From an uncultured Lachnospiraceae bacterium (GTDB lineage Bacteria > Bacillota > Clostridia > Lachnospirales > Lachnospiraceae), in assembly GCA_949471785.1 (NCBI GenBank), contig CASWRE010000006.1:30100-94099 (forward strand): DNA of 64,000 bases. The letters are read 5' to 3'. How positions within the stretch are numbered: the stretch's first letter is position 1; each line of letters starts with the position of its first letter. Position numbers and translations under genes: made by a program. This document shows positions 45,276-53,719 of the stretch, in pieces. The notes under the pieces are model-generated. The model saw only the letters and a program-made list of their open reading frames with translations. It did no database searches and was not told the origin of the DNA.

Positions 45276-46799
45276 ATGATACGCACGCTGGTAATCGATG
45301 ACGAACCATTTCTGAGACAATATATTAAAAACTGCATCGTCAGCCTGAATCCTGCCTTTACCATTATCGGTGAAGCGGGAAACGGGGAGGAGGCGTGGCG
45401 AAAAATCACGGAAACCGCGCCAGACGTGATCTTTATTGATATCAAAATGCCTCTGGTAGACGGTCTCGAAGTATTGGAACGCTGTTCCCGTTTGAAAAAG
45501 CCGCCTCTGAGTGTTGTGCTCAGCGGCTATTCCGAATTTTCCTACGCGCAAAAAGCCCTCAAGCATCACGCTTTCGACTATATTCTGAAACCCGTCAACC
45601 GGGAGGCTCTCGGGCAGCTCCTGAAACGTATTGAAACCGGATTCCGGAAACGTATGGTCCAAATGCAGTATCGGTATTTCCTTCACCTGCTGCATAACCA
45701 GAACTTCCCCCATTCCCGGGAAGAAATATCCGCCGCCTTTTCGGGGTTTGACTGCTTCTGTGCCTACTATGTGTGTATCGGTTCCCACTCCACCTGTCGG
45801 TACAATCAGTTTAACACCATCGGGGATTTCTGGAAAAATATGCAGTTTGACAGACGGGTTTCCCGGGCGGCAGCCGCTTACGGACAGGTCTGGATCATCC
45901 ATGAAGAACCGCAAAATGACTGTCTCCTGATCCTGGGCGGCCCAAACGGTTCCGGCCATGCCTTTCTCCCGGATATACAGGCTGTTCTGGAAAATTCCCC
46001 CTATCCGGCGACCATCATCCACGGCCCGGAAAGCAGCCGGCCGGAGCAGCTGAAAGACCGAATCATAGAGCTATACAGCGCAGCCTCCGCCCACATTGTT
46101 TTTTCCCGTTCCGGCGTCTATGATCTGGCCGCTCCCCGGCCCCTTTTGAATGACCTGTCTTTCTTTTCTTACGCGGAACAAAATATCCTGCGCACACTGG
46201 TCAGTGATCATAAATTTGCGGATTTTCAGCAGCAAACGGAGAAATACCTGTCTCTGTGCGAAAGCCGGGGCTGCCGGCAATGCGCTCTCAGCCAGCTTTT
46301 AAAGCGCATCTGCGAAATCGCAGACCAGAACCGGCTCTCCTTTGCCCTGCAGGAACGTATCGACGAGCTGGTCACCAATTCCATAGACTATCGGGATATC
46401 CGAAACGGCATGGCCGATCTGTTGAGCGACATCTTTCATACTTTCTCGGAGAACACCGGCTCCTCTGCCGCCATACAGATCAAAACTTTTATCGACCAGC
46501 ATTATACGGAACAGATTTCACTGACGCGCCTGGCAGATAAATTTAATTTCAGTATCTCCCACCTGAGTTCGTTATTCAAAAAAATTTACCGGGTCTCTCC
46601 AAACGAATATATCATCCGGCTCCGCATCGAACGGGCAAAAGCGCTCCTGGCCGAAAACCGGGATACCAGTGTGCGCCGGATCTCCGAGTTGATCGGATAT
46701 ACCGACCCCTACTATTTCAGCCGTCTTTTCAAAATGTCCGTCGGATGTACCCCCTCTGATTACCGAAACAGCCATACAGACTCCGAATCAGGCATTTGA
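45276..46799 (+). CDS. AraC-type response regulator (YesN-like) of the rhamnoside locus
   Basis: Two-component regulator of 507 residues. The receiver domain (1-120) shows LVIDDEPFL, the phosphoacceptor Asp55 in FIDIKMP, and the Lys of ILKPVN near 108. A long middle linker without a recognised domain follows. The C-terminal AraC DNA-binding pair (about 395-495) contains ISLTRLADKFNFSISHLSSLFKK and ISELIGYTDPYYFSRLFK. It most likely activates the divergent binding-protein/permease/glycosidase operon in response to the kinase encoded convergently next to it. Confidence 0.93.
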   Translation: MIRTLVIDDEPFLRQYIKNCIVSLNPAFTIIGEAGNGEEAWRKITETAPDVIFIDIKMPLVDGLEVLERCSRLKKPPLSVVLSGYSEFSYAQKALKHHAFDYILKPVNREALGQLLKRIETGFRKRMVQMQYRYFLHLLHNQNFPHSREEISAAFSGFDCFCAYYVCIGSHSTCRYNQFNTIGDFWKNMQFDRRVSRAAAAYGQVWIIHEEPQNDCLLILGGPNGSGHAFLPDIQAVLENSPYPATIIHGPESSRPEQLKDRIIELYSAASAHIVFSRSGVYDLAAPRPLLNDLSFFSYAEQNILRTLVSDHKFADFQQQTEKYLSLCESRGCRQCALSQLLKRICEIADQNRLSFALQERIDELVTNSIDYRDIRNGMADLLSDIFHTFSENTGSSAAIQIKTFIDQHYTEQISLTRLADKFNFSISHLSSLFKKIYRVSPNEYIIRLRIERAKALLAENRDTSVRRISELIGYTDPYYFSRLFKMSVGCTPSDYRNSHTDSESGI

Positions 46800-46849
46800 A
46801 AGAAGGAGAAGCGCCGGACACCGCAGTATCCGACGCTTCTCCTTCTTTT
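46799..46849. terminator. Bidirectional terminator between the response regulator and the kinase genes
   Basis: A 15-bp stem AAAGAAGGAGAAGCG/CGCTTCTCCTTCTTT (46799-46813 with 46834-46848) encloses a 20-nt loop. A-rich and T-rich flanks let it work in both directions. It begins at the stop codon of the regulator gene and ends 15 bp before the stop of the convergent kinase gene. Confidence 0.88.
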
Positions 46850-46863
46850 CCCCCAAAAGCCGT

Positions 46864-48690
46864 TTACGGGGCATGTTCCTCCCATGTTCCGCCCAGGGTC
46901 ACGCAAAACCCCGCGCCTTCTCTGTTCTCCATCGCAAACACCGTACTGTCCCCGTAAAGCAGATACAGCCGGGCGAAGATATTGATCAGCGCCTTTCCGC
47001 CGATTTCCAGATGCCCGCCGAAACTTTTACGGGACAGGTCAGTTTCCACATTGTTCTTCAATGTCTCCAGACGCCGCATCTCCTCCTCGGATACTCCGGC
47101 GCCGTTATCCCTGATTTCCACGATCCAGCGGCCGCCTCTTATCTCCCCGTGTATGTGTATCCGCAAAGGAGGCAGAATGGAATGAAACGCATGGACAAAA
47201 CAGTTCTCCACCACCGGCTGAAAAAGCAGTTTCGGAATCATCACGTCCCGGATTCTGTCGTCCACATCCACGATGTATTCCACCGTATCCAGGTAGCGCC
47301 ATTTCATAAACTCCAGATAGACTCTTACATTGTCAAGCTCCACGCCAATCGTAACGTTGCGCAGTTCATTGGCCGCATAACGAAACAATTCGCTCAGCTG
47401 GCCGCACATGAGTTCCACCTTCTTATTGCCGTTTTCCATTCCCGCCGCGCTGATCGCCATAAGCGAATTGTACAGAAAATGAGGATTGATCTGCGCCTGC
47501 AGCGCCATGATCTTTGCCTCATATTCCGCCGACTGCGACAACGCCAGTTCATTGGCCGATGCCCGAAGCCTGCCCAGGATTTCGGAAAACACCTGCTGGA
47601 GAGAGGCGATCTCGTTGTTTGCCGAATTATCCATATGGATATCTATATCTTCCAGCGTGACGGACCGGACCGCCCGTTTCAGATCCCGAATGGGCATCGT
47701 TAATTTATTTGTAGCATAAAATATGGCGAACAGCATACCCAGGGCAAAAACCAGGAACAGGCAAAGCAGCAAAGCCGTCATACTGGTGAGCGGCTGGTTA
47801 TATGCTTCTACAGGCTGCATGGCAAATACCACCCAGCCGGACCGCTCATTTCGCTGTACATTCAGCATCATGTTTCGGCCGTCGAAGGATTCGATCCGCT
47901 CCATCCTGTCTTCAGCCAGATCTTTAAACTGTAAATAGTATTCGGCCGTCTCTGCGCCGCAGCCGCCGCAGGGATAAATCGTTTCCCCAGATTCACTGTC
48001 CAGGATCAGAAGTTCCAACTCTTTAAACTGTTCCGAAAGGCGGCAGATCTCTTCTATCTTCGTATAGCTTTCACTCATTTCAATCGTCGCCACCGTATTT
48101 CTCCCGGAATACGTGGCGACCAGCGGCCTTAAGATCGATATGAAAAGGGAACCGTCGCGGGACAGCTGCCAGGGATCTTCGTGGGGCCCGACAAAAATCA
48201 CCCGGGACTCTCCATTCTCCACATTTTTAAATTCAAAACAGTCGCGAAGCCTGGCCTGAATACGCTCCGGGATTTCCCTCCCGATATTATTGGTAAAGAA
48301 CAGATTCGGGGATCTGTATATATTGATAATCCCTTTATTGTCAATGGGCGTATTCAAAGCAATACACTCTTTTTGCAGGCGCGCTTTCTGCTCTATATTA
48401 TGGTCAAAATACAGACGGCCGAAAGCAGTGTCTTTTTCCGCTTCCAAAAAGACATCCTGCACCGTCTCATTGGCCACCAGCTGAGTCGTCAGCTTCTCCA
48501 TATCCGCAAGCAGATAGTCCATATCCGAGGCTATCGTCTGATTGGTCTGGATATAAAATTTCTCTATATCTTTTGCATTTTTACCGTAAGTATAGACGTA
48601 GAAAATAATGCTCATACCCAGCGCCGTACAGATAAAAAAGATACTCGCCATATAAAAAATCTTCTTCTGGAAACTGAGTCTCTGAAACAT
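46864..48690 (-). CDS. Two-component sensor histidine kinase (YesM type)
   Basis: Membrane kinase of 608 residues that should phosphorylate the neighbouring AraC-type regulator. Two membrane helices (about 10-30 and 300-325) flank an extracellular sensing domain of about 270 residues. HAMP (KLTMPIRDLKRAVRSV) follows, then the His_kinase domain with phosphoacceptor His in QAQINPHFLYNSLMAI. The ATPase domain has PVVENCFVHAF (N box) and IRDNGAGVSEEEM (G1 box). The ATG at 48688-48690 lies 5 nt after GGGGAG; an upstream in-frame start lacks a site. Kinase and regulator genes face each other instead of forming an operon. Confidence 0.94.
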   Translation of the reverse strand: MFQRLSFQKKIFYMASIFFICTALGMSIIFYVYTYGKNAKDIEKFYIQTNQTIASDMDYLLADMEKLTTQLVANETVQDVFLEAEKDTAFGRLYFDHNIEQKARLQKECIALNTPIDNKGIINIYRSPNLFFTNNIGREIPERIQARLRDCFEFKNVENGESRVIFVGPHEDPWQLSRDGSLFISILRPLVATYSGRNTVATIEMSESYTKIEEICRLSEQFKELELLILDSESGETIYPCGGCGAETAEYYLQFKDLAEDRMERIESFDGRNMMLNVQRNERSGWVVFAMQPVEAYNQPLTSMTALLLCLFLVFALGMLFAIFYATNKLTMPIRDLKRAVRSVTLEDIDIHMDNSANNEIASLQQVFSEILGRLRASANELALSQSAEYEAKIMALQAQINPHFLYNSLMAISAAGMENGNKKVELMCGQLSELFRYAANELRNVTIGVELDNVRVYLEFMKWRYLDTVEYIVDVDDRIRDVMIPKLLFQPVVENCFVHAFHSILPPLRIHIHGEIRGGRWIVEIRDNGAGVSEEEMRRLETLKNNVETDLSRKSFGGHLEIGGKALINIFARLYLLYGDSTVFAMENREGAGFCVTLGGTWEEHAP

Positions 48691-48768
48691 ATTTTCTCCC
48701 CTGGCAGTCAGAAAACCGCTCTGCAGCACGATCGCTGTCTCCTATACTACCATGGCGTATCATATTCA

Positions 48769-50298
48769 TCAACTGTTTTTGTCCGTTTCACCCTTTCCTC
48801 TCAGATACCGATTCGCATCTTTAAAGAAACTGACCACGATCAACAACAGGATGACGCTGATGGGAAAAGCCGCGATGATAGAAATCGACTGCAGATTCCG
48901 CAGGGAATTCCCGGCAAAAATCAATCCGATGGGGAAGATCACAAACACCACCGACCAGAAGGCGCACACGCCCCGTTCCGGTTTTTCTCCGGCTTCCAGC
49001 TGTTTGTAGGAATACATGGACACGACCATGGTAAGGGAGTCAAAGGTCGTCGAATAAAAGGCAAGCATCGTCACAATTAACAGGAAAATTGCCAGAGCGC
49101 TGGCCGGCAGCGTCCGGAACACCGACAGAATCGCATCGGGAATACTTACCCCTGACTCGAGCATGCCAATGACATCCAGCGTGCCGCGCATCTGCTGGCT
49201 GAGCCCATAATTGCCAAAAACGAGAAAACTCATAAAAGTGCCCAGCAATCCGCTGATATATACGCCCAGAATCATATTTTTAATTGTCCGCCCCTTGCTG
49301 ATCACGCCGATAAAAAAGGGGGTCGCCACACACCATACAAGCCAGTATGCCCAGTAATAGATCGTCCAGTTCTGCACAAATCCCGTCTCACGCATCGGGT
49401 CCATCCAGGTAGAAAGCCCGACGAAATTCTGTACCAGATTGCCGATGGACGATATTCCGGTCTCAATAATATATATGCCCTCTCCGCCCCCCAAAAATAC
49501 CCACAGGGCCAGCCCGAAAAACAACCACACACACAGGCTTGCCATAAAAGAAATCCCTTTAAAACTGAACCATACGGCCGTCGTATACAGCGCGGCAATA
49601 ACCAGCAGGATACCGATCGTCAGCCCCGGAGAATTCGGAAAACCGGACAGCTGACTGACCGCTGCAGACATCAGCGGCGTTGCCAGAGAAAAAGTGGTGG
49701 CCGTACCCGCGAGCAGGGTAAACACGGCAAACAGATCAATCACCTTCCCCGGCGCCCCGTCCACCCTGTCACCCAGCAGCGGCCGGCATGCTTCACTGAA
49801 TTTCTGCCGGTTTCTGCCGCGCACATGGATCATAAAACCAAAAGCGATGGCAAGGATCACATAAAATCCCCAGGGAATCGGCCCCCAGTGAAACAGCGGA
49901 TAGGTCGGCGCCCACTTTTGCAGGCCGCCCATCTTTTCGATCTGCTCCTCTCCGCCATAAAGCGCCCACTCAATAAAAGAATAATACACAATGTCCGCCG
50001 CCATCGTAGAGGTAAAAATCATGGCTCCCCACTGGAAATTATTGTAAACCGGCTTATCCGTGTTTCCCAGCCGGATCTTACCGTATCCGGAAAAGGCAAT
50101 TCCCAGAGTAAGGACCAGAATCCCCAGTCCCAAAAGCATATAATAAAATCCGAAAGTATCTCCGAGAAACACTCTAAGCATTTCGATTATGGACCCCGCG
50201 CGCTCCGGCAATACCATAAATACCATGCACAATACGATAACGATTGCCGCCGGTATGAACATCAACACCCAGTCAAGCCGTTCAAACCGTTTCTTCAT
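48769..50298 (-). CDS. BCCT-family betaine/carnitine/choline transporter
   Basis: Secondary transporter for quaternary ammonium compounds, 509 residues, about twelve helices. Family marks: FSGYGKIRLGN near the N-terminus, the substrate-binding Trp-rich segment NWTIYYWAYWLVWCVATPFFIGVISKGRTI split across helix 8, and TFDSLTMVVSMYS. The ATG at 50296-50298 follows a GGGGTGGGA stretch and overlaps the end of the choline-kinase-like gene by 17 bp, so both are made together. Osmoprotection is one use of such carriers; the kinase neighbour points instead to metabolic use of choline or an analogue. Confidence 0.92.
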   Translation of the reverse strand: MKKRFERLDWVLMFIPAAIVIVLCMVFMVLPERAGSIIEMLRVFLGDTFGFYYMLLGLGILVLTLGIAFSGYGKIRLGNTDKPVYNNFQWGAMIFTSTMAADIVYYSFIEWALYGGEEQIEKMGGLQKWAPTYPLFHWGPIPWGFYVILAIAFGFMIHVRGRNRQKFSEACRPLLGDRVDGAPGKVIDLFAVFTLLAGTATTFSLATPLMSAAVSQLSGFPNSPGLTIGILLVIAALYTTAVWFSFKGISFMASLCVWLFFGLALWVFLGGGEGIYIIETGISSIGNLVQNFVGLSTWMDPMRETGFVQNWTIYYWAYWLVWCVATPFFIGVISKGRTIKNMILGVYISGLLGTFMSFLVFGNYGLSQQMRGTLDVIGMLESGVSIPDAILSVFRTLPASALAIFLLIVTMLAFYSTTFDSLTMVVSMYSYKQLEAGEKPERGVCAFWSVVFVIFPIGLIFAGNSLRNLQSISIIAAFPISVILLLIVVSFFKDANRYLRGKGETDKNS

Positions 50299-51229
50299 TC
50301 CCGTCCCACCCCTTTGTCGCGTAGTCGTAAAAATCCACCGCATACTGATACTGGATTTTCTCATAATCACCGAAAGTCACGCCGGAATCCCGTTTAATCT
50401 CACACCAAACGGTCCACAGCAATCCTCCGACAGCTATATAGGCATAGATCTTTCTCCGTATTTCTTCCGAAACTGTCTCTTCAAAATAAAAATCGATCAC
50501 ACGGTCAATCTTCTCTTTATCATAACCCGCATAGATACAGAACATGGCAATATCCATATGGGGATCTGCCATGGCCGCGTATTCCCAGTCTATCAAAAAG
50601 ACTTTGTCCGCGCGGACAAGGAAATTATCCGGCACAGGATCAATATGGCAAAGACAGTACTCTTTCGAACTGTTTTCAATGACTTTTTCCAGCCTTCCCG
50701 CCTTTTCTCTTACATCCCTGTAATCTGGGAAATACAAATCCACCTCATGCCTGCAGGCCGTCTCATATTCCTTCAGCTTTTCAAAAATGTCAAACCATTC
50801 CCCACATTCCAGATGCAGACAGTGAAAACTGTAGAGATGCCGGATACAGCGACGCACCTCATCCATATTTTGAATATCGCAGCAATGCACATCCGCTATG
50901 TATTCTGTGATTTTCAGCCCGGTTTCCGGATTCATATAGACAAAACGGTCCGTGATATCTTTGTCTGCCAGCGTGCGGTACACCCAGGCCTCCTGTCTGC
51001 GGTTCACAAGATATTCCGAACCTTCCCCCGGTATTCTGAGGAGATATTCCTTTCCGTCAACCGTAAAATAAAAAAGGCGATTCGTCATCCCCTTGTCCAT
51101 CGGCATAAACTGTTCCACATGGCCATATCGGCCGCCCGTTTCCAGCAGCTTAAGGATTTCTTCTATTTTCCCTTCCGAAAGCCCCGACCTTCTCAGTACG
51201 CCCGAGACCAGCTCCGTATTTTTTCTCAC
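50282..51229 (-). CDS. Choline/ethanolamine kinase-like (LicA-type) phosphotransferase
   Basis: Protein-kinase-like small-molecule kinase, 315 residues. The catalytic loop CLCHIDPVPDNFLV carries the HxDxxxxN signature, and the metal-binding LIDWEYAAMADPHMDIAMF is the choline-kinase version of DFG. The N-terminal MDKGMTNRLFYFTVDGKEYLLRIPG holds the nucleotide Lys/Arg. GTG at 51229 has AAGGA 8 nt upstream; an ATG three codons earlier overlaps that site. Directly followed by a BCCT transporter, it probably traps imported choline (or a related amine) as the phosphate ester, for phosphocholine decoration or catabolism. No licD-type transferase is in view. Confidence 0.85.
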   Translation of the reverse strand: MRKNTELVSGVLRRSGLSEGKIEEILKLLETGGRYGHVEQFMPMDKGMTNRLFYFTVDGKEYLLRIPGEGSEYLVNRRQEAWVYRTLADKDITDRFVYMNPETGLKITEYIADVHCCDIQNMDEVRRCIRHLYSFHCLHLECGEWFDIFEKLKEYETACRHEVDLYFPDYRDVREKAGRLEKVIENSSKEYCLCHIDPVPDNFLVRADKVFLIDWEYAAMADPHMDIAMFCIYAGYDKEKIDRVIDFYFEETVSEEIRRKIYAYIAVGGLLWTVWCEIKRDSGVTFGDYEKIQYQYAVDFYDYATKGWDGNEETV

Positions 51230-51250
51230 GATACACACATCCTTAAACGC

Positions 51251-51285
51251 ACAAGAGCTTTGTACGATAACGGCAAAGCTCTTGT
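51251..51285. repeat. Perfect 12-bp inverted repeat between two operons
   Basis: ACAAGAGCTTTG/CAAAGCTCTTGT (51251-51262 with 51274-51285) with an 11-nt loop. It follows the stop of the isomerase gene on the minus strand and precedes the kinase gene. There is only a short T stretch (GTTT) behind it, so it may be a leaky terminator setting the kinase/BCCT expression relative to the upstream operon. Confidence 0.7.
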
Positions 51286-51294
51286 ACCTCGTTA

Positions 51295-52299
51295 TTAATT
51301 TTTATGATCCCATATCATCTGGTAGAAGCGCTCCGCCTGTCTGTGACAAACGGCAAGCTGCTCCAGCTCATTTTCTCCGGAAATGCATACTTCAAAATCG
51401 GCAGGCAGATCCAGCGGCGCTTTCGCCAGATATTCTGCAACCAGTTCCCAGTCAACGATCCCCCGCCCCAGCGTTTTATCCACATTGGGTATCCAGTGGG
51501 CGTCGTGCAGCAGTACTTCTCTGTCCGCCGCTACCGGATCATCCTGGTACAAAAGCTCATCCGATATGGACGCGTTATCCTGCAGATGAGTTGCATACAA
51601 TCGGTCACAATATTTTTTCAGGAAGTGATACGGGTCCTCCCGGCACATCAAAAAGGCGTGGCCGGAATCCCAGGCAAATCCCAAAAAGTCATCAGAGTAA
51701 CGGTCAAACAAAAGATCAAACTGTTCGTCCTGATATTTCTGCGGCGTACAGATCAGATTTTCAAGGGCTATTCTTACTCCCGCGGCCACCGCATAGTCTT
51801 TTACCTCGTCAAAGGATTTCATAACCTGACGGTAGTAAATATCCTTTTCCTCCGGCTGCTCCTCAAACATCCCGTAGGGAAGCTGCATATGAAGAACCAT
51901 TACCTCAGCGCCGATATGGGCGCACAAGTCAATGCGGTTTTTCAGCAGATCCACTCCCGCCAGCCGGCAATATTCATCTTTAGACGTATAATCCTTGCGG
52001 ATATCCGTCAGCCGATGACGGTTGCGGAAAACCTTCTGGCCATTAACGGTAATCGTCCTTTTGCCGCCCTCCGAGGCGTGGATACTGTGGGCGCGAATAC
52101 CATAGTGTTTCAGCACATCCCTCGCCTGATACATTTCACTGGGACTGTAGAGGTATTCCCCCTCCCAGTTCTGCATCCACTGTGTATGCGTAAAGCCTGC
52201 GTCCGCGAGATTTTTAATCTGCCGCTCAATATCGATCCAACTATGTAAGTCACTGTTATAATCGGTTTCACAGGAACTCAATAACTTCCGTTCAGACAT
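51295..52299 (-). CDS. Xylose isomerase-like TIM-barrel protein (sugar phosphate isomerase/epimerase family)
   Basis: The 334 residues fold as an AP-endonuclease-2/xylose-isomerase-like barrel. Conserved metal-binding blocks are GIRAHSIHASEG, GAEVMVLHMQLPYG, VRIALENLIC (Glu ligand), GFAWDSGHAFLM (Asp/His ligands), ATHLQDN and WELVAEYL. The group includes epimerases, isomerases and inosose dehydratases, so the reaction cannot be fixed. It ends the operon that starts with the Ldh_2 dehydrogenase and lies 4 bp after the MFS gene, which suggests it acts on the compound that transporter brings in. Confidence 0.85.
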   Translation of the reverse strand: MSERKLLSSCETDYNSDLHSWIDIERQIKNLADAGFTHTQWMQNWEGEYLYSPSEMYQARDVLKHYGIRAHSIHASEGGKRTITVNGQKVFRNRHRLTDIRKDYTSKDEYCRLAGVDLLKNRIDLCAHIGAEVMVLHMQLPYGMFEEQPEEKDIYYRQVMKSFDEVKDYAVAAGVRIALENLICTPQKYQDEQFDLLFDRYSDDFLGFAWDSGHAFLMCREDPYHFLKKYCDRLYATHLQDNASISDELLYQDDPVAADREVLLHDAHWIPNVDKTLGRGIVDWELVAEYLAKAPLDLPADFEVCISGENELEQLAVCHRQAERFYQMIWDHKN

Positions 52300-52303
52300 A
52301 TGA

Positions 52304-53620
52304 CTATTCCTCCACGCTCAGAGTGCTGTCCTTAAAGGAACCGTTTGCTTTCGCCTCTTCAATAGCCTTCTTATTCATTCTTAAAAGAACAAAGCCACAT
52401 ACAAAACCGATAGCAGAAAGAATAGCCATTGCGATAAAGCAGTGATGATATCCGGCCAGCGGAGTAGCGGTATTGGCATATTTATCCACCATATTACCGG
52501 AAACCGTATACAGGAACATTTCCGGCGCATAGGTTACAAGAGAAATAACGCCTGAAGCCGTTCCTGCCAGCCTCTTGGGAACCAGAACCTCGTCAATCGT
52601 TGAGAAATACAGCGCCTTGATTCCATAGAGACAGAGCCCGTATACGATAAAGTTCACAATAACCAGCGGAATTCCCGCCCCTTTAGTAGGAATGAGGACA
52701 TACAGTGAGGCGAATACCGCCATACCGATAAACGCGTATTTGATGAATTTGATACGGCTGCCGACTTTATCTGCCACGAATCCCGCCACAAAAGCGCCGA
52801 CCATCATCATGAAGTAGGTACGGATAACGCTGAGATTACCGACGACCGTATCGCTCAGCCCAAATGCGTTGGAGAGATAACCGGTAACATAACCGTGGAA
52901 AATCAGCGCGGAGTAATTACAGATACCCAGCATTCCGCACAGCCATACCCTGGGCATTTTGGCAACTTCCAGGAAATCCTTTACTTTCAGAGAGTTCTCT
53001 TTCTTTCCGGCCGCCGTATTCTTCTGCGGCTTATCATTCTCCATGAAAATCCATGCCAGTACGCCTGCCACCAGCATTAACAGGCTGTAATACAGGATGG
53101 CGTTTTTCATACCGCCGATGGCGTCTGCCGCCCAGCCGAATACGGCGACAGATCCGAAGGCCACCAGTGTGCCCACCAGACCGCGGCCGCCTTCCAGCAT
53201 ACCGAACAGCCGCCCCTGTTCATCTGCGTCGCCCAGCCTGTTAATCGACTTGACCATGGCGGCCCAGAAGGTAAACACTGTGGTAACCGCGAAGATCGCA
53301 TGGATGACTACCAGCCAGATAAATCCCGGCAGCGTCCAGTACCAGAAGCCGGCCAGCGCCGTCCCGATACAGGAAAATACGATCAGAGACTTACAGCTGA
53401 ATTTATCGGCCAGAACACCGCCCGGAAAATAGCAGATGAAGTTCACAATACCGTAGGCGGACATCAAAATCCCCAATTGTGTCAGCGTCGCTCCCGTCGC
53501 CTGCTGCAGAGGCTCCATATACGTCTCCCGCAGATACGGCAGCTTAGTGATCAGACCTCCGGCAAAAGCGACAATGATCAGTGTCAGCCACTTGCTGCTT
53601 GCATGTTTTTGTTTTTCCAT
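52304..53620 (-). CDS. MFS transporter (organic acid/sugar-phosphate type)
   Basis: Twelve-helix transporter of 438 residues. The helix 2-3 loop signature reads GGVLADKFSCKSL, and the second half has GFVADKVGSRIKF. Overall layout (GYVTGYLSNAFGLSDTVVGNLSVIRTYFMM, TASGVISLVTYAPEMF) resembles the organophosphate/anion branch such as GlpT/UhpT or hexuronate carriers. The ATG at 53618-53620 follows AAGGAG by 7 nt; the open frame further upstream has no site. It stands 99 bp after the malic enzyme gene, and that gap holds the hairpin TTCGGC/GCCGAA. Confidence 0.88.
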   Translation of the reverse strand: MEKQKHASSKWLTLIIVAFAGGLITKLPYLRETYMEPLQQATGATLTQLGILMSAYGIVNFICYFPGGVLADKFSCKSLIVFSCIGTALAGFWYWTLPGFIWLVVIHAIFAVTTVFTFWAAMVKSINRLGDADEQGRLFGMLEGGRGLVGTLVAFGSVAVFGWAADAIGGMKNAILYYSLLMLVAGVLAWIFMENDKPQKNTAAGKKENSLKVKDFLEVAKMPRVWLCGMLGICNYSALIFHGYVTGYLSNAFGLSDTVVGNLSVIRTYFMMMVGAFVAGFVADKVGSRIKFIKYAFIGMAVFASLYVLIPTKGAGIPLVIVNFIVYGLCLYGIKALYFSTIDEVLVPKRLAGTASGVISLVTYAPEMFLYTVSGNMVDKYANTATPLAGYHHCFIAMAILSAIGFVCGFVLLRMNKKAIEEAKANGSFKDSTLSVEE

Positions 53621-53719
53621 TTTTCTTCTCCTTTTCTTTTTATTCAACTCAGCAAAATCATTTTGCTGGGAAGCTCGGTAAAAAATATACGCAACCATTC
53701 GGCACAGGCCGAAGCGTTC

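Noticed and set aside
51251..51285. Inverted repeat as an insertion-sequence end or attachment site
   Set aside because: Only one copy is seen, there is no transposase or target duplication, and its place between two minus-strand genes fits a leaky terminator.
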